A DNA stretch of 64,000 bases, from the NCBI GenBank assembly GCA_964440915.1, contig CAYTTV010000009.1, positions 1 through 64,000 of the forward strand, read 5' to 3'. The translations under genes and the position numbers were made by a program. This stretch comes from CAMPJM01 sp964440915 (GTDB lineage Bacteria; Bacteroidota; Bacteroidia; Cytophagales; Cyclobacteriaceae). The notes beneath the pieces are model-generated. The model did no database searches. It had not been told where the DNA came from and was given only the letters and a program-made list of their open reading frames with translations. Numbering within the stretch: the stretch's first letter is position 1; each line of letters starts with the position of its first letter. This document shows positions 55,258-64,000 of the stretch, in pieces.

Positions 55258-57517
55258 CTCCATAATAATTTCTACCTGGAGCTGGTTGGTAAAAACGACC
55301 GCCAAAAGCATTTAAATCGTTCCCCAAGCTGTACCGCTGATCCAGCAGATTGTCTCCGCCTATATGCACATCTATTAAGAGATTTCTTCCAAGGTCTTTT
55401 CTATACCCTAACTTTGCTATGACCAGATGATAGCTTTGAGCATATTCTGTACCTGCATCATTTAATGGGATGTCGTCGGTATAATTATAATGTGCATTAA
55501 CGTAAATGCCAGGAGCACTTTCAATTTGAATGCCTCCCCATATTGTATGAGGAGAAACCCCAGTGAATTTATTACCTGAATAATCGTTCTCTCCTTGCTC
55601 ATATTCATCAAACTTGAAATGATGATACGTATAGTTGCCTTGTACGGATAGATTGGTAACGAATGAAAAAGGGTTGCGGATGAAATCATAATTCAAGGCA
55701 GCTTCTATACCTTGTAGGTCTGCGCTGCCTGTGTTTCTGAAGAGGTCAGTTCCTCTATCACTTGGATAGTCTACGATAGACTTCGAAAGCCGCAAGTAGA
55801 ATGCGGTTATATCATACGAGAACTTATTGCCTATTCCAATGCCGCGCACGCCTATTTCATAATTAATACCTGCTTCTGGCTCTAGATCTGTATTGATGCT
55901 GCCCTCGTTGGTACGCACTTCTTCCAAAGTAGGAGGAGAAAACCCATAGCTCACACTGCCATGAAAGGCCACATTGTCATAGGTTTTAACCAGCGCAATA
56001 CGAGGCATCCATTCTTTGTCAAAATTCCTTTTAATGCGCTCAGGCATCCCTTGGCTGTCCATTGTTCGGAAGATGTCGTAATGCACTCCGTTCATGCTCA
56101 ATCCAAAAGTCAATATCCATTCCTTCATAAGAAAGAGTTCATATTGGCCGAACAATATATATTGACTGCTTCTGAGCTCATCGTAGAAATTTAAGGTATC
56201 GACTTGTCCAGCGTTATTACCGTAATTTCCCGCACCCGCAAAGCGAAACTGATATTCTCCTCCTACCGTCAGCTTTGTCGGTATCTGCCCTATCTTGCCT
56301 TCCCTATTGACACGTAAACGCGTACCATAGCTTTGTTGGGCCTCACGCTTATAATCTAGGTTAAAGGGGTTTTCAAAATCTGCAGTGTTGGTATATATGG
56401 TGGCAAGTAAAGCTCCTTTAGCGCCTAATTTTGTATCATAACTAAGGCCTACCAGAAGATTTTTTACGTCGATGGAGGCATTTGACTCTTCGCTTCCCAA
56501 AACAAAGGATGTGCCCGGTCGTGCTTGTCTCGGGTTTTCTTCCATTTGTCCCTTAGTAAGCCCACCAGGGATTTCATAAAATAAATCAGAATATAAGATG
56601 TTGGCACTTATACTCCCTGCTTCTCCTGTGTTAAACTGTGCCCTAATGCCTACATTAGTACGGTCAAGAGCAGAATGCGCTCTATAGCCATCCTGTTGCT
56701 GCTTGGAGTAGGTTACATTAATCGCCTTCTCAATATCTCCAACATTAGCGCTCATTGTATATTTTTGTGCCCCAAAGCTTCCCATGCTCCAGCTGGCAGA
56801 TAAGTACTGCTCGCCCATCGCGGGTGTTGTACTTTTTATATCTACCACCCCGCCTATGCCCGCACCATATAAGCTACTCGAAGGTCCTTTTATGACTTCA
56901 ATATTAGCGAAATTAGTATTGTCCAAAAGGTTAAAGGGCGTATTGCCTCCAGGCTCGGTAATGGGTATATTGTTCCAATAGACCTTTATATTTCTCACAT
57001 CAAATGGCGCCCTTAAAGCACTGCCACGAATGGAAATCCTATAACTTCCAGTAGATCGCTGTTCCATCCTCACTCCTGGCACTTGGTTGATGATAGGCAC
57101 CATAGAGAATTGGTCGAATCGTCTGATGTCTTTGGATTGAATCACCGCTATGCCACCAGCTACTTCCCTAATTGATCGCCCTGTCTCGTACGCAAAGATC
57201 TTCACTTCGTCCAAAACATCGTCACTAGGGGATAATTCCACTCGAATTCCAGCAGCATCTTGGGAAAAGTCTAACCGCTTCGTAGCATATCCCAAGTGGC
57301 GAAAGATCAAAGCATCAGGACCTGGCAAATGCAAATCAAACCTTCCTTCTCCATCGGTTATTCCTATAAGGCTGTCTTTTGAATTGCTAATGGTAGCACC
57401 AACCAGTACCTGATGGCTATCAGCAGAAAGAAGTTGGCCTTTTACTGATATTTGAGCAAAAACGAATGACGGGAAAGTCAAAGAAATTAAGATGATGTAC
57501 TTTTTTCTAAAGAGCAT
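55232..57517 (-). CDS. TonB-dependent outer-membrane receptor
   Basis: The 761-residue receptor has a signal peptide (IILISLTFPSFVFAQ), a carboxypeptidase-like domain (about 22-105; KGQLLSADSHQVLVGATI), a plug (about 110-225; IREVAGGIAVIQSKDIRRF, then YRISIRGSALRAPFDVRN) and a 22-strand barrel ending in YGGLSLNYNL. The plug and barrel style resembles FecA-type siderophore or vitamin receptors more than SusC. Ligand unknown: no neighbouring siderophore or metal genes. A Fur regulator lies far away in the window, but no Fur box was identified in its leader. Confidence 0.9.
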   Translation of the reverse strand: MLFRKKYIILISLTFPSFVFAQISVKGQLLSADSHQVLVGATISNSKDSLIGITDGEGRFDLHLPGPDALIFRHLGYATKRLDFSQDAAGIRVELSPSDDVLDEVKIFAYETGRSIREVAGGIAVIQSKDIRRFDQFSMVPIINQVPGVRMEQRSTGSYRISIRGSALRAPFDVRNIKVYWNNIPITEPGGNTPFNLLDNTNFANIEVIKGPSSSLYGAGIGGVVDIKSTTPAMGEQYLSASWSMGSFGAQKYTMSANVGDIEKAINVTYSKQQQDGYRAHSALDRTNVGIRAQFNTGEAGSISANILYSDLFYEIPGGLTKGQMEENPRQARPGTSFVLGSEESNASIDVKNLLVGLSYDTKLGAKGALLATIYTNTADFENPFNLDYKREAQQSYGTRLRVNREGKIGQIPTKLTVGGEYQFRFAGAGNYGNNAGQVDTLNFYDELRSSQYILFGQYELFLMKEWILTFGLSMNGVHYDIFRTMDSQGMPERIKRNFDKEWMPRIALVKTYDNVAFHGSVSYGFSPPTLEEVRTNEGSINTDLEPEAGINYEIGVRGIGIGNKFSYDITAFYLRLSKSIVDYPSDRGTDLFRNTGSADLQGIEAALNYDFIRNPFSFVTNLSVQGNYTYHHFKFDEYEQGENDYSGNKFTGVSPHTIWGGIQIESAPGIYVNAHYNYTDDIPLNDAGTEYAQSYHLVIAKLGYRKDLGRNLLIDVHIGGDNLLDQRYSLGNDLNAFGGRFYQPAPGRNYYGGLSLNYNL

Positions 57518-57605
57518 AGGAGGTTTTCAATAAAACAATCAACACAAAGTGCAAACTTAAAGCGAAAAGTATAAATAAGCACTCTAACGACTATTGAACA
57601 ATCTT

Positions 57606-59918
57606 TTACTCCAATGATTGTTTATTAAATAGGGTATAGCCAATATGAAACAAAAAGCCAAAACGGTTTTCTTTGTTGTCATAGTAATTGAGACTGGCGG
57701 CAATAGGACCTATTGGGCTATGGAATACCAAAGCAGAAGTAGCGGCAAAGTGTGCCTTGCTTAGATCCTGATTGAGCCTAGCGGATTGGGTTTCTTCTAC
57801 TTGCTCTATTTCTTTTAGTGGTTTGAACATGTATCCTTCTAACCTAAAATCCAGATTACGTCTGAGCGTGAATACATTACGAAAACCTATAGCAGCATAA
57901 TTAAAAGCTCTAAAGTTCTCCAAAAGCAAGGTTTTGCTGTCATTTAGCGGGAAGAAGGCAGGTGCATTGATCACGGTAGCCTTATAGTTAGCAAAGAACG
58001 GCTGGTTGGAAATAACGCTTTCGAAATAATACCCATAGCTGTACCAGCCTTTTTTATTATAATATTTCTCTATTTTAAGTTTAAATCTTAGCCAATCATG
58101 ATGAGCTTTTACATCGTCTGCTAACAAAGAGGTATTACCGGGACTATATCTCTCCATTAAATTTATATGATCAGCAGAAAGGGTAATCTCACTTCCTATA
58201 GAAGGATACTGCTTCCTGTTCAAGCTGTTTCGGCTATAATGCAGGCCATATCGAAAGCCTGTTAAATTAAGCTGGTCAAGTGTGTCGGTAGAAACCAATA
58301 TAGGGTCGGCACTAAACCTGTCTATGTTGCTGATATAATGCAGAGAACCTACAAGTTTGCTCTTTGTGCCAAATGGTAGGCCAAGGTTGAAACCAGCCTT
58401 TCTGTCTACCCTTTTCAATATAACAGGCCGCTTCTCTTTTAAAAAGACCTCATTGGCATTGGTAAAGTCCCAGTTATTGTATGTAAACTCTGGCTCAAGA
58501 TAAAACTGCCATTTAAAAGGGGCATTTATGCGAGACTTGGCTTGAAAAGATTGATAAAAACGGCCTGTATAGAAGTTGAGATTATGGTTGAAAAGAATGC
58601 TGTTAAAATGACTTATATTCAGTCCTAAAAATATCTGGCTGATACTGCGTGTCGCAAGGTTTCCTCCAAATTCTATGTTGATATAATCCTTGGGCCTTCC
58701 ATGCAAATCGAAACGAAACGCATTGAAAGTGGTATCATAAACGATTCTGGGATAAACATCCTTAAAATACTCCTCGGAGACCATTTTGTAATAGCCCAAT
58801 TTGATGTCATAAATATTTAGAACTTCCTTATTGATATTGAACAGGCTACGGATATACCCCGCCTGCTTAGGTTTGAAACCCACCAAATTAATTTTCTCAA
58901 ATTGTAATGGCTTCATCCCAAGTATAAACTCGTGCCTCTTTTCAGCTATATCATCGCAAGAGACACGCCGGGTCACCTTTTGAAGGATTTCTTCCATGTG
59001 CCGTTGGGTTTCAACATATCCGCTATCAGAAATGCTACGTGCAAAAGAAAAATCTAAAGACGAGTAGTTGCTCAGGTCGGGCTCCACGTATACATCATTA
59101 GCATCCAACAGGCTTGTGTCCGTCTTATTCATCAGCATAAAAAGCAGAGATTGCCGGATTAATCTTTCATCTTCATCATGAGGGTATTCAGCATATTTTT
59201 TGGACGAGACATTTACTCCAATGATAACATCAGGTTGGAAAGCTTCCTGCGCTACATCAATAGGGAAGTTATTATAGAGCCCTCCATCGAATAGAAATTT
59301 ACCATCTATTTTGATGGGTCTGTAGAAAAAAGGGACGCTCAAAGTAGCGCGAAGCGCATCACTTAAAATCCCTTTATCCAGGATTACCTCATTTTGAGTG
59401 AAAATATCTGCCGCAACAGCCCTGAATGGCACCAGTAAATTATCAAAATCGTACTGTGCTTTTTCACTAGCCGATGCAAGATACTCTGCCATAGCAAAGT
59501 TGAGGGCTACATCATTGGCCAAATTTGAATTGAGAGTAGTACTAAGACTTGAATCAACGGCCAGGTTCAAAGACAGCCAAGAGGCGTTGTTGTCTTTTTT
59601 GAAATAATGAAAGTTGTAGTTGTCTCCAAGCACTCCATTGACCCAGTTTTGGAAATCCTGTGATAAGATAATCTGTTCTATCTGGTCGGGAGAGTATCCA
59701 GCAGCATAAAAGCCCCCAATTATCCCGCCCATTGAAGTTCCGACAATATAATCTATAGGAATATCCTGCTCTTCTAGGGCTTTAAGTACACCCACATGAG
59801 CCAAACCCTTGGCGCCTCCACCACTTAATACCAAGGCTACTTTCTGCTGTCCCCACAATGAGGGCATAATCAGAAAGAACAACAAGAAGATCAAGATTAG
59901 CTTTCGGGTGCTATACAT
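57606..59918 (-). CDS. Patatin-like phospholipase with C-terminal outer-membrane barrel (PlpD/type Vd-like)
   Basis: The 770-residue protein has a signal peptide (LILIFLLFFLIMPSLWGQ). A patatin domain follows, with oxyanion motif GGGAKG (33-38), nucleophile S62 in GTSMGG and the catalytic Asp in DGGLYNNFP near residue 210. A POTRA-like region (about 320-400) and a beta-barrel to the final Phe-rich strands resemble BamA and type Vd autotransporters. It probably hydrolyses phospholipids at or beyond the outer membrane. ATG 59918 is used; the extension to TTG 59981 would precede the signal peptide. Confidence 0.88.
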   Translation of the reverse strand: MYSTRKLILIFLLFFLIMPSLWGQQKVALVLSGGGAKGLAHVGVLKALEEQDIPIDYIVGTSMGGIIGGFYAAGYSPDQIEQIILSQDFQNWVNGVLGDNYNFHYFKKDNNASWLSLNLAVDSSLSTTLNSNLANDVALNFAMAEYLASASEKAQYDFDNLLVPFRAVAADIFTQNEVILDKGILSDALRATLSVPFFYRPIKIDGKFLFDGGLYNNFPIDVAQEAFQPDVIIGVNVSSKKYAEYPHDEDERLIRQSLLFMLMNKTDTSLLDANDVYVEPDLSNYSSLDFSFARSISDSGYVETQRHMEEILQKVTRRVSCDDIAEKRHEFILGMKPLQFEKINLVGFKPKQAGYIRSLFNINKEVLNIYDIKLGYYKMVSEEYFKDVYPRIVYDTTFNAFRFDLHGRPKDYINIEFGGNLATRSISQIFLGLNISHFNSILFNHNLNFYTGRFYQSFQAKSRINAPFKWQFYLEPEFTYNNWDFTNANEVFLKEKRPVILKRVDRKAGFNLGLPFGTKSKLVGSLHYISNIDRFSADPILVSTDTLDQLNLTGFRYGLHYSRNSLNRKQYPSIGSEITLSADHINLMERYSPGNTSLLADDVKAHHDWLRFKLKIEKYYNKKGWYSYGYYFESVISNQPFFANYKATVINAPAFFPLNDSKTLLLENFRAFNYAAIGFRNVFTLRRNLDFRLEGYMFKPLKEIEQVEETQSARLNQDLSKAHFAATSALVFHSPIGPIAASLNYYDNKENRFGFLFHIGYTLFNKQSLE

Positions 59919-60051
59919 AATGAATAATTGGGAAGAGCCAATTTCTATCGAAACATCTAAAGCCCTAAACGAAAAAAGCAAGAATAGATATCCTTACTTT
60001 TTAAACTATATTACAATGTGATAGCATCCACTGCGCTTTCGTAAGGAACCA

Positions 60052-61401
60052 TCATGGCGCCATTCTGACAGCATTACTGGCACTGGTGGAGCCCATCATC
60101 GGCTTATCTTCAGATGATGCGATAAACTCTTTTTCAGGAAAATCAATATTGTCTAGCCTGTTCACGACCTCATCTCGGACGTTGGCATAGGTTGCTTCAT
60201 ATTCTTCATTAATAGGATTGGAAGGCGGCAGCTCCACCCTTAAGGCATCTACCTGTACGCCATTTTTCCAGAACCTGTAGCACAGATGGGGGCCCGTGGC
60301 CAAGCCTGTACTGCCAACATAGCCGATTGTTTGACCTTGTTTCACCCTAGCCCCTCTTTTCAACCCTTTGGCAAACCTCGACATATGCAGGTATTGGGTA
60401 GTGTAAGTGCCGTTATGCCTTATCTTAATATAATTGCCATTGCCGCTCGTGTATCCGGCTTCTACTACCAAGCCATCTCCCACAGATCGGATAGGAGTCC
60501 CTGTTGGGGCCGCATAGTCAGTGCCTAAGTGCGACTTCCAGCGCTTCAGCACCGGATGATACCGTTTGGGCGAGTAGCGTGAACTGATCCGGGTATATTC
60601 TAATGGATCCCTTAGGAAAGCCTTGCGCAAACTTTTCCCTTCGACATCAAAGTAGTCGGCACCATCTCCCTGATCGAAAGGAATCGCATAATAAGATTCT
60701 CCGAAATGCTCAAAATAAGCACCCAATACTCTGCCATAACCTACAAATTCATCTCCAACCCTTTTTTCTTCATATATCATCTTAAACTTATCGCCTCTTT
60801 GCAACCTGAAGAAATCAATTTCCCAGCTATAAATATCGGCCAAGCTATTGACAAGCATGGGGGAAGCTCCCTGCCCAACCATAGCATCCGATAAAGAAGT
60901 AGATATTTCACCGGTGATCGTTTTTTCTGATATGGTCACCTCACGCTCACCTCTATATATGTGGATAGAATCCTGAAGATTGAACACTACATATTCTGTA
61001 GGGCTAGGCTCGTATATAAAACACTGAGCAGTCTGCAAAGAATCGGGAGAACAAATAAGCGTGTATTTTCGATTCGCATTGATCCTCCTTACATCAAAAA
61101 CATCCTTTGACTTCTGAGCCAGCTCATGTATAATGGGATAAGAGACATTGTATTGAGACAATATTTGAGAAAGGTTTTGATTAGGCTTGATGATATCATC
61201 TATCACCAACAAAGAATCTACGACAATGCCATATAAAACCTCTGGTTCTTTAGCCTCTACCATTTCGACGGTATCAGGCTTAAAATGAATAGGTGCTTCT
61301 TCTGAAATGATTTCCCTTTTAAAAAATTCGGGATATGTTATATAGTATGCAGCAGCAATAGCACCTAGTAGGATGGTAAAGGAAAGGATCTTTTTGAACA
61401 T
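60052..61401 (-). CDS. M23-family peptidase with His-Leu-Cys motif
   Basis: The 449-residue protein has an N-terminal membrane helix (LSFTILLGAIAAAYYIT). A LysM/OapA-like region (about 65-120) and a C-terminal LytM domain follow, with SHLGTDYAAPTGTP (about 287-300) giving the first His and Asp ligands. The usual GPHLHxE motif reads GPHLCYRFW near 370, so the second His is replaced by Cys. It may still bind zinc through the Cys thiol, or be an inactive activator. The substrate would be peptidoglycan. It is divergent from radA across a 399-bp gap. Confidence 0.88.
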   Translation of the reverse strand: MFKKILSFTILLGAIAAAYYITYPEFFKREIISEEAPIHFKPDTVEMVEAKEPEVLYGIVVDSLLVIDDIIKPNQNLSQILSQYNVSYPIIHELAQKSKDVFDVRRINANRKYTLICSPDSLQTAQCFIYEPSPTEYVVFNLQDSIHIYRGEREVTISEKTITGEISTSLSDAMVGQGASPMLVNSLADIYSWEIDFFRLQRGDKFKMIYEEKRVGDEFVGYGRVLGAYFEHFGESYYAIPFDQGDGADYFDVEGKSLRKAFLRDPLEYTRISSRYSPKRYHPVLKRWKSHLGTDYAAPTGTPIRSVGDGLVVEAGYTSGNGNYIKIRHNGTYTTQYLHMSRFAKGLKRGARVKQGQTIGYVGSTGLATGPHLCYRFWKNGVQVDALRVELPPSNPINEEYEATYANVRDEVVNRLDNIDFPEKEFIASSEDKPMMGSTSASNAVRMAP

Positions 61402-61800
61402 GTAAAGGGCAATATTTTAGTGGTTTACGCTTAAATTTAATCAAATACCTACCAATAAATCAATTCTTAACGCCATAATAAAACAAAAGAAGCTTAATTC
61501 ATTCGATAGGTTAAACTTAGCCTTAAAGTTATGCTATTTAAATCCAGATAATTTTAAAGAATTTGGAAATACATGATACATGTATTTTTTATGAAGGAAA
61601 TCAACAATCTGCTTCATAGCTAGCACTTTAAACGGATGATAGGGATTCCTTTGAACCCTATAAAACGAACCTTGGCTTATGCATTTTAATTGCGAAGGTT
61701 TGAAAAGGAATATTTAATAATAGTAATACTGTAGCCTAAATCGCATTTTTGCTAAATTGGAAAACGATCAAGAAGGACAAAGATTAGAACAGGGAATAAA
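61402..61800. other. 399-bp gap between divergent M23 and radA genes
   Basis: The gap is AT-rich and no gene is recognised. It contains the hairpin with T-tract at 61567-61590 and a one-mismatch -7 element (CATTTTTG, about 61744) for radA. Confidence 0.5.
61567..61590 (+). terminator. Orphan terminator-like palindrome
   Basis: AAATACATG (61567-61575) pairs perfectly with CATGTATTT (61579-61587) across ATA, and the T-run extends to 61590. No plus-strand gene lies before it. Alternatively, it is an operator for the divergent promoters. Confidence 0.5.
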
Positions 61801-63171
61801 ATGGCTAAAATAAAAACAAGTTTTTTTTGTCAGAATTGCGGTGCCCAATCCCCTAAGTGGCTAGGCAAATGCCCATCATGTCAGGAATGGAACACTATTG
61901 TGGAAGAAGTAATGCAAAAAGAGGCCAATACTGTCACTTGGAAATCCAGCAGTACCTCTCAACGCGCCAACAAACCACAACCTTTGGCTGAAATCCAATA
62001 TAAGGAAACAGATAGGATAGCAAGCCAAGACAGCGAACTAGACAGGGTTTTGGGTGGGGGGATCGTGCCCGGTTCACTGATATTGATCGGCGGCGAGCCA
62101 GGGATCGGAAAGTCTACGCTAATGCTGCAAATAGCTTTACAGCTCACCCATTTGAAAGTGTTGTACGTATCGGGCGAGGAAAGCGAGCACCAAATCAAAA
62201 TGCGGGCAGAGCGGATGCACCTGAAATCGCCGGGCACTTATATCCTTACAGAAACTTCCATGCAGAATGTCTTTAAGCAAATCGAGCTTCTCGAGCCTGA
62301 CCTGTTGATTCTAGATTCCATACAAACCATGCATACTGCCCACCTCGATGCCGCTCCTGGCAGTGTTTCACAGGTGAGGGCTTGTACAGCTGAAGTAATG
62401 AAATTTGCCAAGGAGTCAGGCACCCCCGTATTTCTTATAGGCCATATTACCAAAGAAGGTACATTAGCCGGCCCTAAGGTACTCGAGCATATGGTGGATA
62501 CTGTGCTTCAGTTTGAGGGGGACAGGCATCTGGCTTACCGCATTTTGCGCACAAGCAAAAATCGGTTTGGCTCCACTTCTGAACTTGGCATTTATGAAAT
62601 GCTAGGCAACGGTCTCAGGCAGGTGTCCAATCCTTCCGAGATTCTAATCTCTCAAAGAGACGAAGCACTTAGCGGCGTATCTATAGGAGGCACTATAGAA
62701 GGCAACAGGCCACTATTGGTAGAAGTGCAGGCATTGGTAAGCCCAGCGACCTACGGTACTCCGCAAAGAAGCTCTACTGGGTTCGATGCTAAAAGGCTTA
62801 ATATGCTTCTGGCCGTGCTAGAAAAAAGAGGCGGCTTCAAACTGGGCACGCAAGATGTGTTTCTTAACATTGCCGGAGGATTAAGAGTTGAGGATCCCGC
62901 CATTGACCTTGCGGTGGTAGCTGCCGTTGTCTCCTCCTATGAAGAAAGGCCTATTGCGCATCAGGTATGTTTTGCGGCAGAAGTGGGTCTAGGTGGCGAG
63001 ATACGTGGGGTGAACCGAATTGACAATAGGATTTCGGAAGCCGAGAAACTAGGATTTAAAACAATTTATGTGTCCAAGTTCAACACTAAAGGCTTCGACC
63101 CGAAGCGGCACAATATTGAAGTAAAAGCTTTTGGCAAGCTCGAAGAGGTTTTTCAAGATTTGATGGGGTGA
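61801..63171 (+). CDS. radA: DNA repair protein RadA
   Basis: This 456-residue RecA-like ATPase promotes branch migration in recombination repair. The N-terminal four-cysteine zinc finger is complete (C10, C13, C24, C27), followed by Walker A GGEPGIGKST (98-107), the RadA-specific KNRFG loop (near 252) and the C-terminal Lon-like domain (about 290-456; GTQDVFLNIAGGLRVEDPAIDLAVV). A weak hairpin follows the stop, suggesting a single-gene unit. Confidence 0.97.
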   Translation: MAKIKTSFFCQNCGAQSPKWLGKCPSCQEWNTIVEEVMQKEANTVTWKSSSTSQRANKPQPLAEIQYKETDRIASQDSELDRVLGGGIVPGSLILIGGEPGIGKSTLMLQIALQLTHLKVLYVSGEESEHQIKMRAERMHLKSPGTYILTETSMQNVFKQIELLEPDLLILDSIQTMHTAHLDAAPGSVSQVRACTAEVMKFAKESGTPVFLIGHITKEGTLAGPKVLEHMVDTVLQFEGDRHLAYRILRTSKNRFGSTSELGIYEMLGNGLRQVSNPSEILISQRDEALSGVSIGGTIEGNRPLLVEVQALVSPATYGTPQRSSTGFDAKRLNMLLAVLEKRGGFKLGTQDVFLNIAGGLRVEDPAIDLAVVAAVVSSYEERPIAHQVCFAAEVGLGGEIRGVNRIDNRISEAEKLGFKTIYVSKFNTKGFDPKRHNIEVKAFGKLEEVFQDLMG

Positions 63172-63195
63172 TTATAAATGTACCCATTATTTAAT

Positions 63196-63226
63196 GTACC
63201 AATGCGGGATGGAAATGGTACGTTTT
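63196..63226 (+). terminator. Weak terminator after radA
   Basis: GTACCA (63196-63201) pairs with TGGTAC (63216-63221) around a 14-nt loop, followed by GTTTT. The stem is short. Confidence 0.4.
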
Positions 63227-63305
63227 AATTGTTGAATTTTGAATGCTTAAGCGCAAACAATATCAGAGGTTGGCATAATAATTTCAAGGCAAAGCAATAG
63301 ATTAC

Positions 63306-63313
63306 TATATTTG
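63306..63313 (+). promoter_or_regulatory. -7 promoter element before the secreted protein gene
   Basis: TATATTTG is a perfect TAnnTTTG match 18 nt before ATG 63331. No TTG lies at standard spacing upstream. Confidence 0.4.
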
Positions 63314-63330
63314 CTTTTTAACAATTCGAT

Positions 63331-63906
63331 ATGCATTCTAAACAATTCTTATCTATCCTAGGCTTGCTCCTTATGTGCGCCATTTCGGCAAAAGGACAAT
63401 ACGCAGACCTAAAAAAAGTGCAGGTTAACAAAAGCATTCGTCTTTCATTGCCAGAAGATTTCACGCCCATGTCTGAGCATGAGATTCAGACTAAATATAT
63501 ATCTTACCGCAGCCCGATTGCCCTTTACGCCAACCATAATCGCACAGCCGATTTAGGCATCAACCTGTCAGTAACCCATTGGGCGCCTAATGACTTGGAA
63601 ATATTGCAAGAGTTTTACGAAAATTCTATTCGGACACTTTACACCCAAGTTGAGTTTCTAAGAAAGGATATCGAAACAGTCGGCGGTATCCGTTTTGCTG
63701 TATTTGAGTTTATTTCTACGGTCACTGATGAAGAGAGTATCGTGAACAGGTCTCCAGCCATCAGCAAATACACCCTGATCTACTATGCCATTGTCAACGA
63801 TAAAACCATCTTGTTTAACTTTACCTGTGCGGCTCAAGAAAGGGAAATCTGGCAGGATACGGCAAATGAAATTATGAATAGCATCCAAATTAAAAAAACA
63901 CTGTAA
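63331..63906 (+). CDS. Small secreted protein, unknown function
   Basis: The 191-residue protein has a signal peptide (MHSKQFLSILGLLLMCAISAKG, cleavage before QYADL). The mature part is a mixed alpha/beta domain (SLPEDFTPMSEHEIQTKY, DLGINLSVTHW, and YYAIVNDKTILFNFTCAAQ) that resembles the small periplasmic domains seen in many Bacteroidota proteins. I do not recognise the family. Its stop shares a base with the start of tadA (TAATG), so the two are translationally coupled, though no functional link is apparent. Confidence 0.75.
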   Translation: MHSKQFLSILGLLLMCAISAKGQYADLKKVQVNKSIRLSLPEDFTPMSEHEIQTKYISYRSPIALYANHNRTADLGINLSVTHWAPNDLEILQEFYENSIRTLYTQVEFLRKDIETVGGIRFAVFEFISTVTDEESIVNRSPAISKYTLIYYAIVNDKTILFNFTCAAQEREIWQDTANEIMNSIQIKKTL

Positions 63907-64000
63907 TGCTTCCTATGGTTTACGATGATGAGCATTTCATGAAGGAAGCTTATAAACAGGCTCTATATGCCCGTGATGAAGGAGAGATCCCAGTCGGGGC
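63906..64000 (+). CDS. tadA: tRNA-specific adenosine deaminase, N-terminus only
   Basis: 31 codons are visible before the right edge. DDEHFMKEAYKQALYARDEGEIPVGA is the conserved start of TadA, which converts the wobble adenosine of tRNA-Arg to inosine. The catalytic His/Cys part lies beyond the window. A second ATG three codons in could also be the start. Confidence 0.85.
   Translation, partial: MLPMVYDDEHFMKEAYKQALYARDEGEIPVG

Noticed and set aside
1..64000. tRNA, rRNA, CRISPR, insertion sequences, prophage
   Set aside because: None was recognised in any gap; no cloverleaf-like, regularly spaced repeat or transposase/integrase sequence was seen.

Overview
The window looks like a chromosomal segment of a Bacteroidota bacterium, most likely from the Cytophagales. 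The support is a SusC/SusD pair followed by a hybrid two-component regulator, a PorW/SprE type IX secretion lipoprotein, TonB-dependent receptors with carboxypeptidase-like N-termini, SPOR and FAS1 lipoproteins, an F-ATPase operon lacking the beta and epsilon genes, and several perfect matches to the phylum's TAnnTTTG -7 promoter element. I saw no tRNA, rRNA, CRISPR array, transposase or phage gene. Most genes are ordinary core genes.

Left part (1-23.3 kb). The left edge cuts a large secreted repeat protein that reads leftward. Next, on the minus strand, come lspA, ileS, an MMPL/RND exporter, a Fur-family regulator and a small STAS-like protein. A plus-strand run follows: a fused dipeptide-type ABC ATPase, RNase R, a polyprenyl diphosphate synthase and a rhomboid protease. 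The minus strand then carries a dGTPase-like enzyme, an M20 amidohydrolase, a SPOR lipoprotein, secA and dapF.

Sugar section (23.6-35.4 kb). SusC, SusD and a 1375-residue hybrid sensor/regulator lie on the plus strand. No glycoside hydrolase is present. On the opposite strand are a TIM-barrel sugar isomerase/epimerase and a Gfo/Idh/MocA oxidoreductase. This is compatible with an oxidoreductive rather than hydrolytic sugar route, but that is inference. A 534-bp gap then holds an unusual interleaved inverted repeat.

Stress and envelope section (35.9-42.8 kb). This holds a cold-shock protein, a DUF892 ferritin-like protein, a probable 31-residue membrane peptide, a sensorless histidine kinase, a FAS1 lipoprotein, a four-helix membrane protein, a small HTH protein, an L,D-transpeptidase, and a UbiA-like membrane protein translationally coupled to a methyltransferase.

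ATP synthase and envelope section (42.9-61.4 kb). A minus-strand operon appears to run M23 peptidase - bactofilin - AtpZ-like - AtpI-like - atpB - atpE - atpF - atpH - atpA - atpG, ending in a strong terminator. Each of the four gaps from atpE to atpG has its own stem-loop close to the preceding stop codon. Divergently, PorW/SprE and a PBP1A-type penicillin-binding protein form a pair. Then come a TonB-dependent receptor, a patatin/beta-barrel protein and a second M23 peptidase with His-Leu-Cys where His-x-His is usual.

The right edge carries radA, a small secreted protein and the first 31 codons of tadA. Where the longest open frame starts with TTG or GTG and a better ATG lies inside it, the ATG start is used (lspA, MMPL, Fur, STAS-like, dgt, TMEM220, histidine kinase, patatin). 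For dapF, SusC and the methyltransferase a more internal ATG was chosen. The likeliest undescribed features are the ATP-operon stem-loops, the interleaved inverted repeat and two terminator-like hairpins with no gene in front of them.
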